From: Zeus faber
Taxonomy: Eukaryota; Chordata; Actinopteri; Zeiformes; Zeidae
Direction: 5' to 3'
Assembly: GCA_960531495.1 (NCBI GenBank)
Contig: OY482862.1
Coordinates: 17,085,671-17,149,670 of the forward strand
DNA length: 64,000 nucleotides
Part shown: piece by piece, positions 1 through 60,014 of the stretch
Position numbering within the stretch: position 1 is the stretch's first letter
Layout: each line of letters starts with the position of its first letter
Made by a program: the position numbers and the translations under genes
Notes under the pieces: generated by a model
Seen by the model: the letters and a program-made list of their open reading frames with translations, nothing else
Told to the model about the DNA's origin: nothing
Database searches by the model: none

Positions 1-36
1 TAACAGTAAGGCGATAGGCCCCTGTGGGTGCTGCTT

Positions 37-61
37 ACACACACACACACACACACACACA
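37..61. repeat. (AC)n microsatellite
   Basis: Uninterrupted AC dinucleotides, about 12 units. Confidence 0.95.
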
Positions 62-1034
62 GTACAGCTTACAGTGCACACGCACACACAGAAACATTCT
101 CACCTGAGTTTAGACTTTGACTTCTTATTCTTTTCATTGGAACGGTCACGGCGTTTTGTTTTTGTCGTGGAGGTTTTCACGCAGACGCCCCGCTTGCCGC
201 AGCCCGGTGCGTGAGCTGCAGGTTGTTCCCCCCCCCCCCCAATTAAGACTTGGAATGGAACTCTGTCTGCCCCTCAAGGGCCCCACCGACTGCGCCACTC
301 CACAACGAAGCACGGTTTTATTATTGTTCTTTTTTAATTGATCACATTCAAAAGGAACCAAGAAATAATAACAATGATTGCATAGTGCAGCCATAATAAT
401 TTATTGCGCACATTTGCAGGCCTTTTAAATAGATAAAATGGTACAAAATACCCCAAATAAAACGGATCTGATAAAAGTTCAAGTACCACATCGGCATTTC
501 TACCCCCGGTAAAAATGTATTAACCTGCGCTTAAATGTTTCATGTGCAGTATTACTAAAGGTGAAGCGCTTGCCAAAACGACATACTGTTCCAGAACCTG
601 TGATACAGAACAATGTGCCACTGTGCCCCATCCTCCTGCAGATCTTGATTACTGTACAATTAACAAAACAAATACAGGCGGTGTCATAGTAATTTATAAG
701 AATATGGACTTAACTGTTGGTCCTGAATCAGTATTTTATGCATTCAGTGCGATTTACCTTTTAACTATAGTAGGGCGATATACAGTAGTAGAGTAAAAAG
801 TTAATTGATTTTGAAACGTAGTGGAGCAAGTCTCTGAATTGTCTAAAGTGGGTAAGTTGCTGTAAGAAACTATACTTAAGTATGTAGATAGTAAAGTACA
901 CCTTTCACCACTGGTGTTAAGAAAAAAAAAAATGTAATTACAAAAAGAAAACACAATTATGAAATAAGACATGCCAATAATTATAGGCGGTCTCCAAAAA
1001 TAAGCAAAGGACAGGAAATTCAGTGTGCTTATAT

Positions 1035-1040
1035 TTTATT
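1035..1040 (-). terminator. candidate UBR3 poly(A) signal (proximal choice)
   Basis: AATAAA on the minus strand (TTTATT on plus), followed downstream by a TG-containing stretch (GCACACTG). It would give a 3'UTR of about 1.9 kb. Another AATAAA at 400-405 would give about 2.6 kb. The sequence alone cannot decide between them. Confidence 0.35.
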
Positions 1041-2956
1041 CACATATGTTACATTTTGCATTAAATGTCCAAATTTCACTTTCTGAACAAACTCAGAAAA
1101 GTTTGAGTCAGCACCTACAGTAATGTACTGTATTCCCTCTTCATTCATACAGGAGAAAACACAAGAGCTTTCAGATGGAATTTACACCCATTATTCATTG
1201 GCTAATTCGGTTTTGCGGTCATGTACAAAGTTGATACTTCAAATTAAGAGCAGAGGGAAACAAATAAGCAGCATGCATGAAAACGAGAGGAAACAGTTGA
1301 AGCGCTCAACCTCTTTCTCAAAGACTCCTCCATGGCGCACAACATGGTGCAGCCAGGAGGACTCAGAAACCAGGGGGGGGAATCACCAGGGGGTCAGTTT
1401 GCCGTTTTATCACCCAAGGAAGGAACATCACTCTAACAGGCACAACTGAGGAAGTGTCCTCTTTTCCAGAGAGGAAAAAAAAAGGATGATATTAGGAATA
1501 TCAAGCATTTAACTCAGAACTCTAAAAGTGTGTCATGCACAGTGCATTATGGAAACTCAAGTCCGACAACATGTTGCGATGTTGGAATGCTGCTATGATT
1601 TTGGATTTCTGGGACTCATCTCACCTGCCATTTCATCCCCACGAGTCTTTTGTCTTGAAATAACTACATCATTGTCCATATCATGATTGTTCTTTCAAGA
1701 CCAAGGCTCCGTTCCCCTCAATTAATTTAATTTTGCTTGCTTCTCATTTAAGATCAAATGACCCTGATTCACAGGTGAACACAGTTCTTCCGCTGCCAAT
1801 TATGTAATTGCAATTCTACCCCCAAACAAAATTGTAGATTAACTCATTATTTTGAAAATCATACCTGATGATATCTTGGACATGAGGGGATTATGGAGAG
1901 TCCTGACAAATGTGCCTTGTTAGTTCATTTTGACCCAGTGTTGTCAAACCTACCTTTTGGTCTGGCATTTGAGTTTATTCTCAATAAACACCAGAACAAA
2001 CATAGTTTGCTGGAGAGCAGGACAGAATAGATTCAAACGAAAGTAATGGGATAGAGGTGACCGCACGTCCCCCTAAAAAATTAAACTTGAGTCAACATTC
2101 CCCGCCATCTAATACAAACTCATAGGAAAACTACTTATTAAAAATAAAAATAAAAAAAAAATCTTCACAAAAGGTAAAATTACTAACTTGACCAACAATA
2201 AGCAGCAGCATTTATTTAAATATCTAAAACTTTGTATTTTAAACAGCGAAATAAACAAAACAAAAAAAAATTATTCCTGAGGATGGATTGCAACTGGACT
2301 CGTAAAAAGAGCCACTGCTCATCTGCGATAAACTAGTGTTGATGGGTGGACGTGTCCTGCCTGCCGTGACATCTCAACAAACACAAGTGCACGTTGCAAA
2401 ACGCCGCAATGCTCTTCAGGAGCTCCAAACTCATGCCAGCACAGCAGAGAAAAATTCTGATAGATAAAAGATATGCGTTAATATAATAAGGGTGACAAAA
2501 CAATTTCATTTTACAGGGGAGATCCTCATTTAACATTTTTCCGTAAAAAAACAAAAAAACGAAACAAAAGAAATAATAATAATGTTTATCGGGCTTCAAA
2601 AGCCTCTTCCAAATCCAAATGTAATGTAACTTCTGGGCAAAGTTGTGCTTTCACTTTGAACTTGCCGGCCTCTGTTTCTCCCCGCTTTAAAACCACACAG
2701 TAAATCACAAACACACACACTTTGTTAGTCTTGAGGCATGATTGTACACCTAATTTCACACGAACTGAGTCTGCGGTGGCAACACCCTTACTGCATGTTT
2801 GTGTATATCACATGATAAGATACCCAAATAGGGCTTTTTTTTTTTCTTTTCTTTTTTTTCCTTTTCTTTTTTTTTTTTTATTGAGGCAGACATATATGCC
2901 GGAAAAAAAAAAGGTCTTCTCCGTCAGGTGTTGGTGATTTGTTAGTGGGGGGAATC

Positions 2957-46290
<43,334 letters not shown>

Positions 46291-46333
46291 TGAAACGTTT
46301 GCTGGAATGAATTTGAGTAACTCTTTTACATGT

Positions 46334-46339
46334 AATAAA
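46334..46339 (+). terminator. mettl5: METTL5 poly(A) signal
   Basis: AATAAA 43 bases after the METTL5 stop, followed by a GTTG/TTGTCGTTTTGG GT-rich downstream element. It gives a very short 3'UTR. Confidence 0.75.
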
Positions 46340-46388
46340 AGGGTTGTTCTAAAGAAAATTCTGCTTGTCGTTTTGGTTTTTTTTTGGG

Positions 46389-48748
46389 CTAAGATCCATT
46401 TTCTGCTTTGCCAACCTTCGCCGCTGGGGCATCGGCTTCCGCTCCCTCTAGTGCGCGTTTCTTTGGGCTTGGAGGCGCTACAAGACAAAAAGGCAGATAC
46501 GACGAATTACAAATATACCTGGCTTGTAATCAATCCCAACCGTTTGACGGCAGCCAGTTCTTACCATTGTCTTCGTCATCACTATCAAATTTTGTCTTTT
46601 TTCCTTGATAGTGTGTTCTGCCTTGATCTCTTCCACCCCTTCCTCTTCCTCTGCGGCCTCCTCTACCTCTGCCACCTGTCCATCCAGATAAGATTCATCA
46701 GCACTACTTTTTAAAAGGATTTTAGATTAATGTAGGAGATAAAACATCAATTTAGTAGTTAGATATTTTAGTAACCTTTGCCCTTGGACCTGTTGTAGGA
46801 TTCCTGCTGAGCTTGAATTATCTTCTTTAATTCGTCTTTCTCAACATCTCCTTCGAGCACCTCCCATTCAACATCATTGTCCTTTACTTGCAACGATCCT
46901 CCATTTGCCTCCTTCGCCTTGTCCAAAGCTTCCTTTGCGTCACCATCAAATAGGAGTGTGCCCTTGTTAGTAACAAAAGATAGGAATCAAGTCATTACAC
47001 AAACACCTTACATCATTAATTCATATTAAGACTTATTGGTCATAAATTACCTCCTTCGCCCCCCTTGTAAAATCAACCCATTTAATCTTTCCGTGCCCAG
47101 AGAACACTGAATGGAAGTCTTCCCTTGAAACTTTGTCAAGTTCTCCTGAAAACTTTAGCAGACAGCCTGTCTGTTCACCCAAAAGCAAACCCTGCAAAAA
47201 AAGCAAAGATAAAAATCATCTAGATGCAATTTCACTGGCAATTCAGCAGCAATACATTATTTATATCTATATAAAAAGATTTCTCACCATTTCCTTTTCC
47301 TCTGCACTCTTCTGCTGGTCTTCCTTGTTCCTATTTTAATTTTCACAAGATTCGTATTTTTGCACTGAACAACGTATTTTCTCACAATTGAAAATGCTGT
47401 ATGTCTACTTACTGTCTAGCTTTGGCCTTTGTTTCTGCTTTGGATTGCTTCCTCTCTGCTGCCTTTTTTGCATGATAGTCTTCCCTGAAATTGAAAGAGT
47501 AATGCTGTTTTCAAATCAGATTTACTCTGCATCTTGTTATAGTAAAAATATTACTAAAATATGCCATAAAACCATCTATTCTTGTCCAACTCCATAACTT
47601 ACCTTGATAGCACAAGGAGCTCATTGTCTTTGAATGATTTTATATCTGAACGTTCTAGGAACTGCTTGGCTGATTCTGTTGTGTCAAAACAGATGAACAC
47701 TGATCCCTGTGGACAAAGACTTAACAATGAAGGACTCCCACTAGAATGGAACAACACTCTCTCATGTGTGTTTATATACATGGTATTTCCCGTTACCTTG
47801 AATTGCTTCTGCAGATTTCTCCTCATCTGAATGTTTTCTACCGGCCCTTTACCAGCCAACCACTCCTGAATCTGATCGAGAGATGTTTCTAGCGGGAAAC
47901 CTTTCTAGGTGACCACAAAGGAAGCACGATTTGTTTAAAACAGTTTTATGGAGAAATATTAAATGGGCATGAACACAAAAAGTGTAACTTACAATGTACA
48001 CAGATTTAGTTTTGAGAGCATCTTTGTATTCATCATTGAACTCTGGTAGGGGCTTGTTTGGAGACCTCCTGATCTTAGTCTTGTCCTCGCTGATTTCCAG
48101 GAGGTGGGTCTTTGATTTCTGAAGTGCTTCAATGACGACGTTGGTATCTGTGGTTAAACACTTGAGTCTGATAAGAAAATGAAGAGGTCAATAAATTGAT
48201 CAGTCCAGAAACATCCTAGGTCAGCTGAAGAGACAAATCATGTGCCCTTCCTGCCTTTTTAAGCCATTGTTTACCTTGTCTGATTTTGATAATACAATAC
48301 TCCTGGTTGCGCGCCATTAGATCCTAGATACAAAAGGGTGGCTTGATCACCCTATCAAGCATCATTTCAGGCCTGATATCAATCAGTAATTAAGAGGTCA
48401 AAAGTGTCCCAATGATGACAATGTCAGATTCAATACAGAGGACTCCAATAAGTTTACATAAGAGCTGAAACGACATAGTTCAAGATGAAGAAACGCACTG
48501 CATACCTGTTGAACTGAAGCATCGTCTTCACGGTCACCCAGCCATCATCAAGCTGTAGCTGTTCTTTGAGAAACTTGTCTCTTGGAAGGTTGTGATCTCC
48601 GAAGTAGTACTGCAGAGGAGGGGATGATAGTGAGTGCTTGGATTTTACTAGCTGCACAAGTTGATGCATTCGAATAGGGGCATGGCGTTACCTCGATCTG
48701 CCGAGCCACCTTCATTTCGGTTGGAGACATTTCTTGGTTTTCTGCCAT
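46389..48748 (-). CDS. ssb: SSB, La ribonucleoprotein autoantigen
   Basis: Eleven coding exons: 48692-48748, 48506-48609, 47993-48167, 47797-47904, 47603-47706, 47413-47484, 47288-47330, 47051-47191, 46776-46962, 46565-46675, 46389-46477; 396 aa (human 408). La binds the 3' UUU-OH of new RNA polymerase III transcripts and protects them in the nucleus. The La motif starts at residue 20 ([13 protein letters not shown]), RRM1 at about 108-185 and the atypical RRM2 at about 222-325. The C-terminus is an Arg/Gly-rich box (331-350), an acidic stretch (DSDDED) and a basic PPSPKKR cluster that could act as a nuclear signal. A non-coding first exon probably ends at 49259 (CTC then GTAAGT). Confidence 0.96.
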
Positions 48749-49433
48749 GATTGCGGACTCTGAGGAATATTGCATCATTAGTTCTAACTTGGGCAAATAA
48801 ATACAGATTAAATCAAAACAGTATGGGCCTTACACAACCTATCCAGACAAACTGGACAGGTTACTTTATGATGTGTGATTGTTTGCATTGGTTACACCCG
48901 ATTTAACGTGCATTCCGCGCTTTACATGCGAATCCGGTTTGCTAAACTGTATATCCAGAGTAGAACCATGGAGGATATTTGATTATGCAAGGATAATAGC
49001 TGCGACAATAATGCCCACATCATAACTCCACTTGACTGGGTTTGACAAAGTAAAAAATAAAACAATCACAAACTTGGAAGTCACGCTACTGCACCGAGCG
49101 TGGTAGCTTAGCCGCTAGCACGAATACCGCTAACATAACCTCTATCTTTTACACCTCAATTTTATGCATGCATTCGTCTTAGTTTAACTAAATGAGATAC
49201 ATAATTGTCCTAAAAGAGGGGGCACTGGAATGTTTTTTCGTGTGAGTCCAAACTTACGAGTGGTGGATGTTGCTAAACCAGCGCCGTTCGCCACACTGCT
49301 CGCACGTTGTACAGGCTGCGTGCTACGGAGAGCGCCGAGGGTCAAAATAAATTGCGTTTTCAGCGCTCAACAAATAGTTTGATTGACGCCACTCGAATAA
49401 CTCTGTTTGTAGCGATGAAAGACATTTTCAGAG

Positions 49434-49528
<95 letters not shown>

Positions 49529-50027
49529 GATGACCTGAGTGGCAGGTATAGTGCAAGTCAAACTCTCTTAAAAATATGGCAGAAAAAAATATTTAATTCA
49601 TTTAGAAAATCTCAACTTCCTAAACATTGTCAACTTTTTCTTTAATAAAAATTTTGAAATTATAATAAATATGAAATAAAGTTATGGCAGTAACATCAAA
49701 CATCCATTCTTACAATGTATCACACTGTATTTCCTCTTGGTAACACTATTAAGAATGCTGTTGGTCAAAATATGAACATAACATACTGTAGGCACTGAAT
49801 TTGCAACGTGTGCTTTCTCTTTGTTTTGATCTAAAAAAAATATGCAAAGCCAAACTGCAAATGGCAAACAAGAGCTCCCAGAGTTGCTGGGATTACCATT
49901 CATCTGTCTGAATGGCCTTTGCATGTCAAAATTCTCTGTAAGTCAGGGAAAGAAGAAGGCTGCATTTGCTATTTAAAAAAAACAAAATCACATTCATATC
50001 CAAGGTGTTCTGATGAAGTCCGAAAAA
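48749..50027. promoter_or_regulatory. SSB leader/promoter and KLHL23 3' flank
   Basis: The coding exon of SSB has an acceptor just upstream of its ATG (CCTCAG then AGTCCGCAATC). A likely non-coding exon ends at the donor CTC/GTAAGT near 49259. The GC-rich patch 49260-49330 is the likely SSB promoter. The (TA)n tract at 49436-49525 and AT-rich sequence follow. KLHL23 3'UTR occupies the upper part; only a weak ATTAAA (49592-49597, minus) was seen as a poly(A) signal. Confidence 0.5.
49436..49525. repeat. (TA)n microsatellite upstream of SSB
   Basis: 90 bases of pure TA, a self-complementary tract about 175 bases upstream of the probable SSB first exon. Confidence 0.97.
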
Positions 50028-52109
50028 CTAAACACTGTAAACACAAATACAGCCGTGTGATCTGATCGGACTTGGGAGGGTTCCCACAATCTCCCAGGTG
50101 TCCAGGTGAGGGTCGTATTTCTCGATACTCTCCAGATAAGTCCCTTTGGAGTAGGAGTACCCGCCCGTCACGTAGATGCAGCCATTGATCACAGCAGCCC
50201 CGCACTCCATCCTCCTCTCCTTCATCATCGACATCGGCCTCCATTCGTCTTTCTCTGAGTCGTAGCAGTCTGCGATGGTCGTCTGTCCCCCGACCAAATA
50301 CAGCTTGTCGTCGAGAGACACCGAACACAGCCCGTACTCTGAAAAATAAGCATATCTGATTATAAATCTCCGTTGAGTTAAGCTATGCTCACCCTCCCCG
50401 TTCGTGGTTCTATGTTATTCGATATTATTTTATTGTTCTATATTCTATTTAGTTACTGCATTATGTTTGAGGAATCAGTTTGTTTCAGTTAGTTAGTCAA
50501 GTACAAATTAGGTAGCTATTGTGTTCAGTCGAGAACATATTGTGCATAGTCACCAGGTGCGTTGCAATGAAATTTCACTGCATATATGTATAGAAGTATG
50601 TATATGTATGTGATATATAAACCTCTTGAATCTTGAATCTGGTGTTCTACCTGGATGAGGATTTTTTGTAATGATGCTCCACTCATTGATGTCTGGCCTG
50701 TAGATCTGGATATTGTCATAGGTGTCGCTTCCTCGATTTCCGTAGTGGCCTCCAGTCACGTAGATGTTGCCTCTCAATACACAAGCAGATGCATTTCCCA
50801 CACCTGCAAAAAGAGATGTATTTTAGTCATCATAGTTATCATACATATCATAGGAGTTATTATATATGGCTTATCGGTGTTGCATACCTTGTATCATTTT
50901 GGCCACAGGGAACCATTTCTTTTTCAGGGGATCGTACAATTCTGCCAGTTGTTCCGGAGATCCACCTCTGTATCCCCCAATGGCGTAAATACATCCATCT
51001 AAAGCTACAGAGCAATGGTAGTACCTGGCTGTAATCATGGGACAGCCCTCTGTCCATCTGTCCTGGTCACAGTTGTAGATGGAAACCGTGTCCAGAGCCT
51101 CCACAGTGTGTGTCCTGTAACCACCAGTGATGTAGATATTTGCCCCTATCAAACTGACACTGTAACTCTCTCTCGTGTGGTCGGGCATGTCTTTCCCTTG
51201 CACCCACGTATCGCTCACTGGATCCCATATGTGCACTTCACACAGTGGGTGCCAGTAGTAACCTCCAATGATGTACACGCTTGACAACCTCTTCTTGTCG
51301 CTTAAGATCCGGGACTTTGACATTAAGGTCTGAACGATCACAGATTTGAGATTTTCTACGTTATCCGGTAAGCGCGGCGTGTGCATATCCAGAGCAGCGT
51401 CGAAGTTAATGTCCCCCAGGTCAAAATGCACGGAATTCAGGAGGTCTCTCACACGGTCAATTCGATTATCCAAGTCGTGGGAAACCCATTTTACAACAGC
51501 CTCGATCAACACATCATCTTCCCACGCGTCGCGGTTCTTGAGGGCCAGGACTGACCTCAGGACATCCAGGTCCAGCTGCAGGAACTCCTCCTGCTGGACC
51601 AGCTCTCCAAACCTGCAGAGCATCACCCTGCGGGCTTCCCTCTCCAAGCTGCTGCAGATGTGCTGCTGGGAAAAGGCATGCATGCCCAGGCAATTGTCTA
51701 TATCCAAAAAGCGAATGAGAAAATCTTCGCATGCTTGTTTTAAGGCGTTGAACTGCAGGAGATCAGCGGCCTCCAGCAGGCTCTGCACGTTATGCTCGGT
51801 GATGCAGACCTGGGCAGTGTAAACGTAGTTCAACAGAACACGGAGGACCTCGCAGTCAATCCCGGTGAGCGTGATGAGGTTCTTGGACCGCTCTCGCATG
51901 TCCGAGGTGAACATGGCTCTGAAGTAGGAGCTGCGAGCGGACAGCACTGCCTTGTGACAGTGAAAGACCTGTCGAGAGGAGGAGCACTGCAGGGAGATGT
52001 CTGTGAACACCCCGCTGAGGTAGAACTGCTGCAGGGCACCCAGCACCTCGCTGGGATGGTCACTGTCACAGAACTCATATCTGTAGAGCTCCACTTCTTT
52101 ACCTGACAT
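50028..52109 (-). CDS. klhl23: KLHL23, BTB-BACK-kelch protein
   Basis: Three coding exons: 50888-52109, 50651-50803, 50028-50338; 561 aa (human KLHL23 is 558). Proteins of this layout are substrate adaptors for cullin-3 ubiquitin ligases. The BTB domain lies at about residues 25-140 (FTDISLQC, VFHCHKAVL, NVQSLLEAADLLQF). It is followed by BACK (DIDNCLGMHAF, KWVSHDLDNRI) and six kelch blades, each with a Gly-Gly pair and Tyr/Trp (VYIIGGYYWHP, IYITGGYRT, IYAIGGYRGG, YLVGGQTT, IYVTGGYSYSKGT). The start ATG lies 5 bases inside an exon whose acceptor is at 52115-52116, so the 5'UTR is spliced. The assignment to KLHL23 over other KLHLs rests on sequence and on the neighbouring SSB. Confidence 0.95.
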
Positions 52110-52157
52110 GGTAACTGCAAAAATAAATAAATAAATAAAAATATATTGTAATGAAAG

Positions 52158-52162
52158 ACAAA

Positions 52163-52239
<77 letters not shown>

Positions 52240-52240
52240 A
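52158..52240. repeat. (TA)n-(GA)n composite, KLHL23 intron 1
   Basis: TA dinucleotides pass directly into GA/GAAA dinucleotides, about 45 bases upstream of the coding exon in transcript sense. ATAAA repeats flank it on both sides. Confidence 0.85.
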
Positions 52241-52878
52241 ATAAAAGAATGAAGAGATAAATAAATAAATAGATAGTCAACATCAACTTTTTCATTTTTT
52301 GATGATGGATATTTGTGGCTTTTCTTGTATGTGTAGCATTTTTCTGATCGACTATTTTATACATATTTTATTTCGCCGTACTTTGTTTTGCGAGGTCTGC
52401 GGAGTTTGCGTGACAAAAATCTTAAAATCTTGCATTATTATGGGCTAATTAATACATCAACGGGGACAGAGTTCACGTATAACGTTTGAATGAGGATTTC
52501 AGTGCTAAATTTCTCACATTAACTCAGAGGAAGGGTACATCACCTATGATCATAGGCACTTGTTTTGGATATCATTACATATGTCATATATGTCTTTTCA
52601 GATCTTTTCTAACGCGTTTCTGTGTACACGAGATATTGTCTGCTGCACACGTTTAATACTTTATACACATATATAGAAATATATACACACACCTTTTTTT
52701 TTTTTTTCTTCTTTCCTTTCCCCCTCCTCACACTCTCAAACGCACACACACACACAGTCGCTTTAGGAAGCTCCGTACCTTTCGAGCTACCCAAGGACAC
52801 CTCACCCCCCCCCCCACAAAAAAGAGCAAAATAACAGATTGACACTGGAATTGTGTGATTAAATCCTGGAGCACTCAC

Positions 52879-52945
52879 CTCCCTCCTGCAGTTGCGTGCG
52901 CGGTGGATGCGTGTTGTCAACAAAAGAGCGCGCAGTCCCCGCAGC
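52879..52945 (-). other. klhl23: KLHL23 non-coding exon 1 (inferred)
   Basis: Bounded on the 3' side by the GTGAGT donor at 52877-52878; the 5' side is inferred from the TATA box. The leader is GC-rich (GCGCGCTCTTTTG). Confidence 0.55.
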
Positions 52946-52970
52946 CGAGCGACTCTCTTCTTTATATAGC

Positions 52971-52978
52971 TCAGGACG
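52971..52978 (-). promoter_or_regulatory. klhl23: KLHL23 TATA box
   Basis: TATATAAA on the minus strand in the context GAGCTATATAAAGAAGAG. A non-coding exon ends at the good donor AG/GTGAGT with last base 52879. Transcription would start near 52945, giving a leader exon of about 65 bases spliced to the coding exon at 52114. Confidence 0.7.
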
Positions 52979-53047
52979 CTCCTGCAGAGAGTCCTATTTT
53001 GGTATCTGTGTGGAGCTTGACCCCCTCCACCCACCTCCTCCACCCCA

Positions 53048-53077
53048 CTCCTCCTCCTCCTCCTCCTCCTCCTCCTC
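53048..53077. repeat. (CTC)n trinucleotide repeat upstream of KLHL23
   Basis: Ten CTC units, (GAG)n on the KLHL23 sense strand, about 75 bases upstream of the TATA box. Confidence 0.95.
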
Positions 53078-53404
53078 CCCCTCCCCCCATTCCGTTGCCA
53101 TGGCATTTTTTGACCAAATTATGCATGCAGGCCACCGAGGCTTTGACTAAGGATTAGTGCGATATGCATTTTGCACACAACAGTGCACAAATACATATAC
53201 ACAGTATGTTGTTAACACCCATGTACAAAAAAAAAAAAATCATAAAAAAAATATATATATATAAAAAAAACATCCAGGTCTGTTTTATTTACCTAAAAAC
53301 AGGTCAGGATTGATTATGAAAAATTTTCATGAAAATTATCACATTCAAATAAACACTTGGACACACAATAAACAAGACACATATAGCCACTAATAAGTCA
53401 AGTT

Positions 53405-53410
53405 TTTATT
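53405..53410 (-). terminator. phgdh: PHGDH poly(A) signal
   Basis: AATAAA on the minus strand about 210 bases after the PHGDH stop. About 430 bases of AT-rich spacer then separate it from the KLHL23 TATA box. Confidence 0.6.
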
Positions 53411-53621
53411 CTATAGCGCTGTAAACCTAGACGTTATTACTAAATCAGAGGTTAGATTGTAGACAAGTTTTCTTAACGGTTTGTAAACAAGTTGCAAACT
53501 GTGCGCATACGAAAGAAGGAATGATGGCGACGGATCATGTGTTCTACACAAAATGATCTTGAGTGGTTTGCAGCAGCTTCACACACTGTTGTACTAGCAT
53601 TGTAACACCGCCGCTGCTCAT

Positions 53622-58639
<5,018 letters not shown>

Positions 58640-58701
58640 GGTGACCGCTGACTTTCCCTTGCGGACGCGGAGACGGATACAGATGCCACAGATGCCGCCG
58701 C

Positions 58702-58702
<1 letters not shown>

Positions 58703-58734
<32 letters not shown>
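58703..58734 (-). repeat. CAG trinucleotide repeat in PHGDH leader
   Basis: About ten CAG units on the PHGDH sense strand followed by GGC units, about 64 bases upstream of the ATG. It is probably 5'UTR, depending on the unmapped start of transcription. Confidence 0.85.
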
Positions 58735-59893
58735 GGGGATGCGACAGGACCGGGACCCCGGGGCTGCGCAACTGGTGTGGCCGGCGCCGGGTCGTTCGCG
58801 AACGATGCGCTCCTTTTGAACGGCTCCTTTGGAAGGGAACCGATTCTTTCCTTTTGCCAAGTTTTACGGGCGGACGTGCGGCGCTATTTGTTTAGGCTGC
58901 CGTCTCCTTGCGCTGTGAAATACTGTTTTGTACCCGTTCCGCGCCGAAATAACTCACTGTAGTTCTTGTTTTATTTTTGGATTGCATAACTTTTGAATAA
59001 CATCCAAATAAATAAACGCTAACGAAAAAAGGAATACAGACGAAGACATACATGCATACGAAAAAAAACATACTTAGGGGATCATATATTTTCACGTGTT
59101 ATTGATGCCATTTGCCAATGCGCAGATTGGCAACACACGCAAAAGAAAAACAACGACGGGCGTTTGCTTTGAACGGCTCTCGGGAACGAATGGAGCCGTA
59201 AGAACCGGTTCCCTCCGACGAGCCTTAATCCGGTCACTGGAGGCGTCTCCCCAGTGAGTTTGATTTTAAATTCTGCGTCGTCTTCCAGGCGCCGTCCATC
59301 ACCTGAGTCAAATTGAGAGACGCGTGACTGCGCTCGCTGTGCCAAATCGGATTGTTATAACCTCAAAGAGAACATCCTGTGTGTGTTTCGAGGGATTGTT
59401 TTAATTCCTGCAATTGTGTATTTTGAATTATATTCTTATCCGTCTGGGGTTTTATTTATATACGTTTTGCTTGATTTTCTTTTTGCCTTTAACGCTTTTA
59501 TTTCTTCTGCTTTGTCTTTATAGCAAGGCCCTAAACTACTGTGAGGATTAATTTGAGGAGATCTTGGAGTAGTTCAAGACGAATAACTTCCCGATAAATA
59601 GTATGAGTAATAATAACAAGAAAAATAACGATTAAAATAATTTGCTGATTAATGATAGTGATCCTTCAATATCTCGGTCCAAAACTTAACTCTATGAAGC
59701 AAAAACAGAACCTGAAATTGAATGGAATGAATTAAAATAAAATCGCATATACTGGATGAAGGTAGAATATGTCATCAAAATGTTGACAAAGAAAAAATGA
59801 TGGGAAAGAATAATGCACAAAAATACGTGTAGCGCCCCCTAGTGTGGCCTAGCGACCCTGTTGAGCAGTGCGCTGCAGATGATTGGCGCAGGC

Positions 59894-59907
59894 GTTGCTA
59901 GGATACC
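59894..59907 (+). promoter_or_regulatory. cfap210: candidate RFX X-box upstream of CFAP210
   Basis: GTTGCTAGGATACC has a good left half-site of the RFX X-box consensus (GTTGCC...GGCAAC) and a partial right half. It lies about 110 bases upstream of the ATG of a ciliary gene. An ATTGG (inverted CCAAT box) lies just before it at 59882-59886. Confidence 0.4.
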
Positions 59908-60014
59908 GCATAACACATGGTTCCCCTGATTCGACACGTTGCAAAAGAGGTCAGAGCACATAATTGAGATTTCTTTGGCTTCATTTCATTTTTAAAGGCT
60001 GAAAAACAGCAAAC

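Larger units (their letters stand above)
1..2956. other. UBR3 3'UTR and downstream flank, no gene seen
   Basis: No exon-like open frame with splice sites was found. The stretch starts with a CA repeat (37-61) and is otherwise AT-rich with short A runs. On the minus strand, downstream of the UBR3 stop, AATAAA signals occur at 2877-2882, 1035-1040 and 400-405. The first is only about 75 bases past the stop, inside a T-rich run, and is the least likely. A long 3'UTR ending near 1020 or 385 is plausible. Confidence 0.5.
58640..60014. promoter_or_regulatory. PHGDH/CFAP210 divergent interval
   Basis: The PHGDH side (58640-58860) is CpG-rich with the CAG repeat and the palindrome GTTCGCGAAC at 58794-58803. 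GAACGGCTC words occur at about 58818 and 59170, and GGGAACCG/CGGTTCCC words at about 58838 and 59206, which suggests an old repeat with inverted ends. From 59350 to 59820 it is AT-rich and featureless. The CFAP210 promoter probably lies at 59830-60000. Confidence 0.5.

Noticed and set aside
46478..46675. Acidic minus-strand frame [13 protein letters not shown]
   Set aside because: It overlaps SSB exon 11 in another frame; only the RG-rich frame continues the phase from exon 10 and into exon 12.
52609..53106. 165-codon minus-strand frame upstream of KLHL23
   Set aside because: It spans the GAG repeat, TATA box, leader exon and intron of KLHL23, with no recognisable domain; it is chance openness in a GC-rich promoter.
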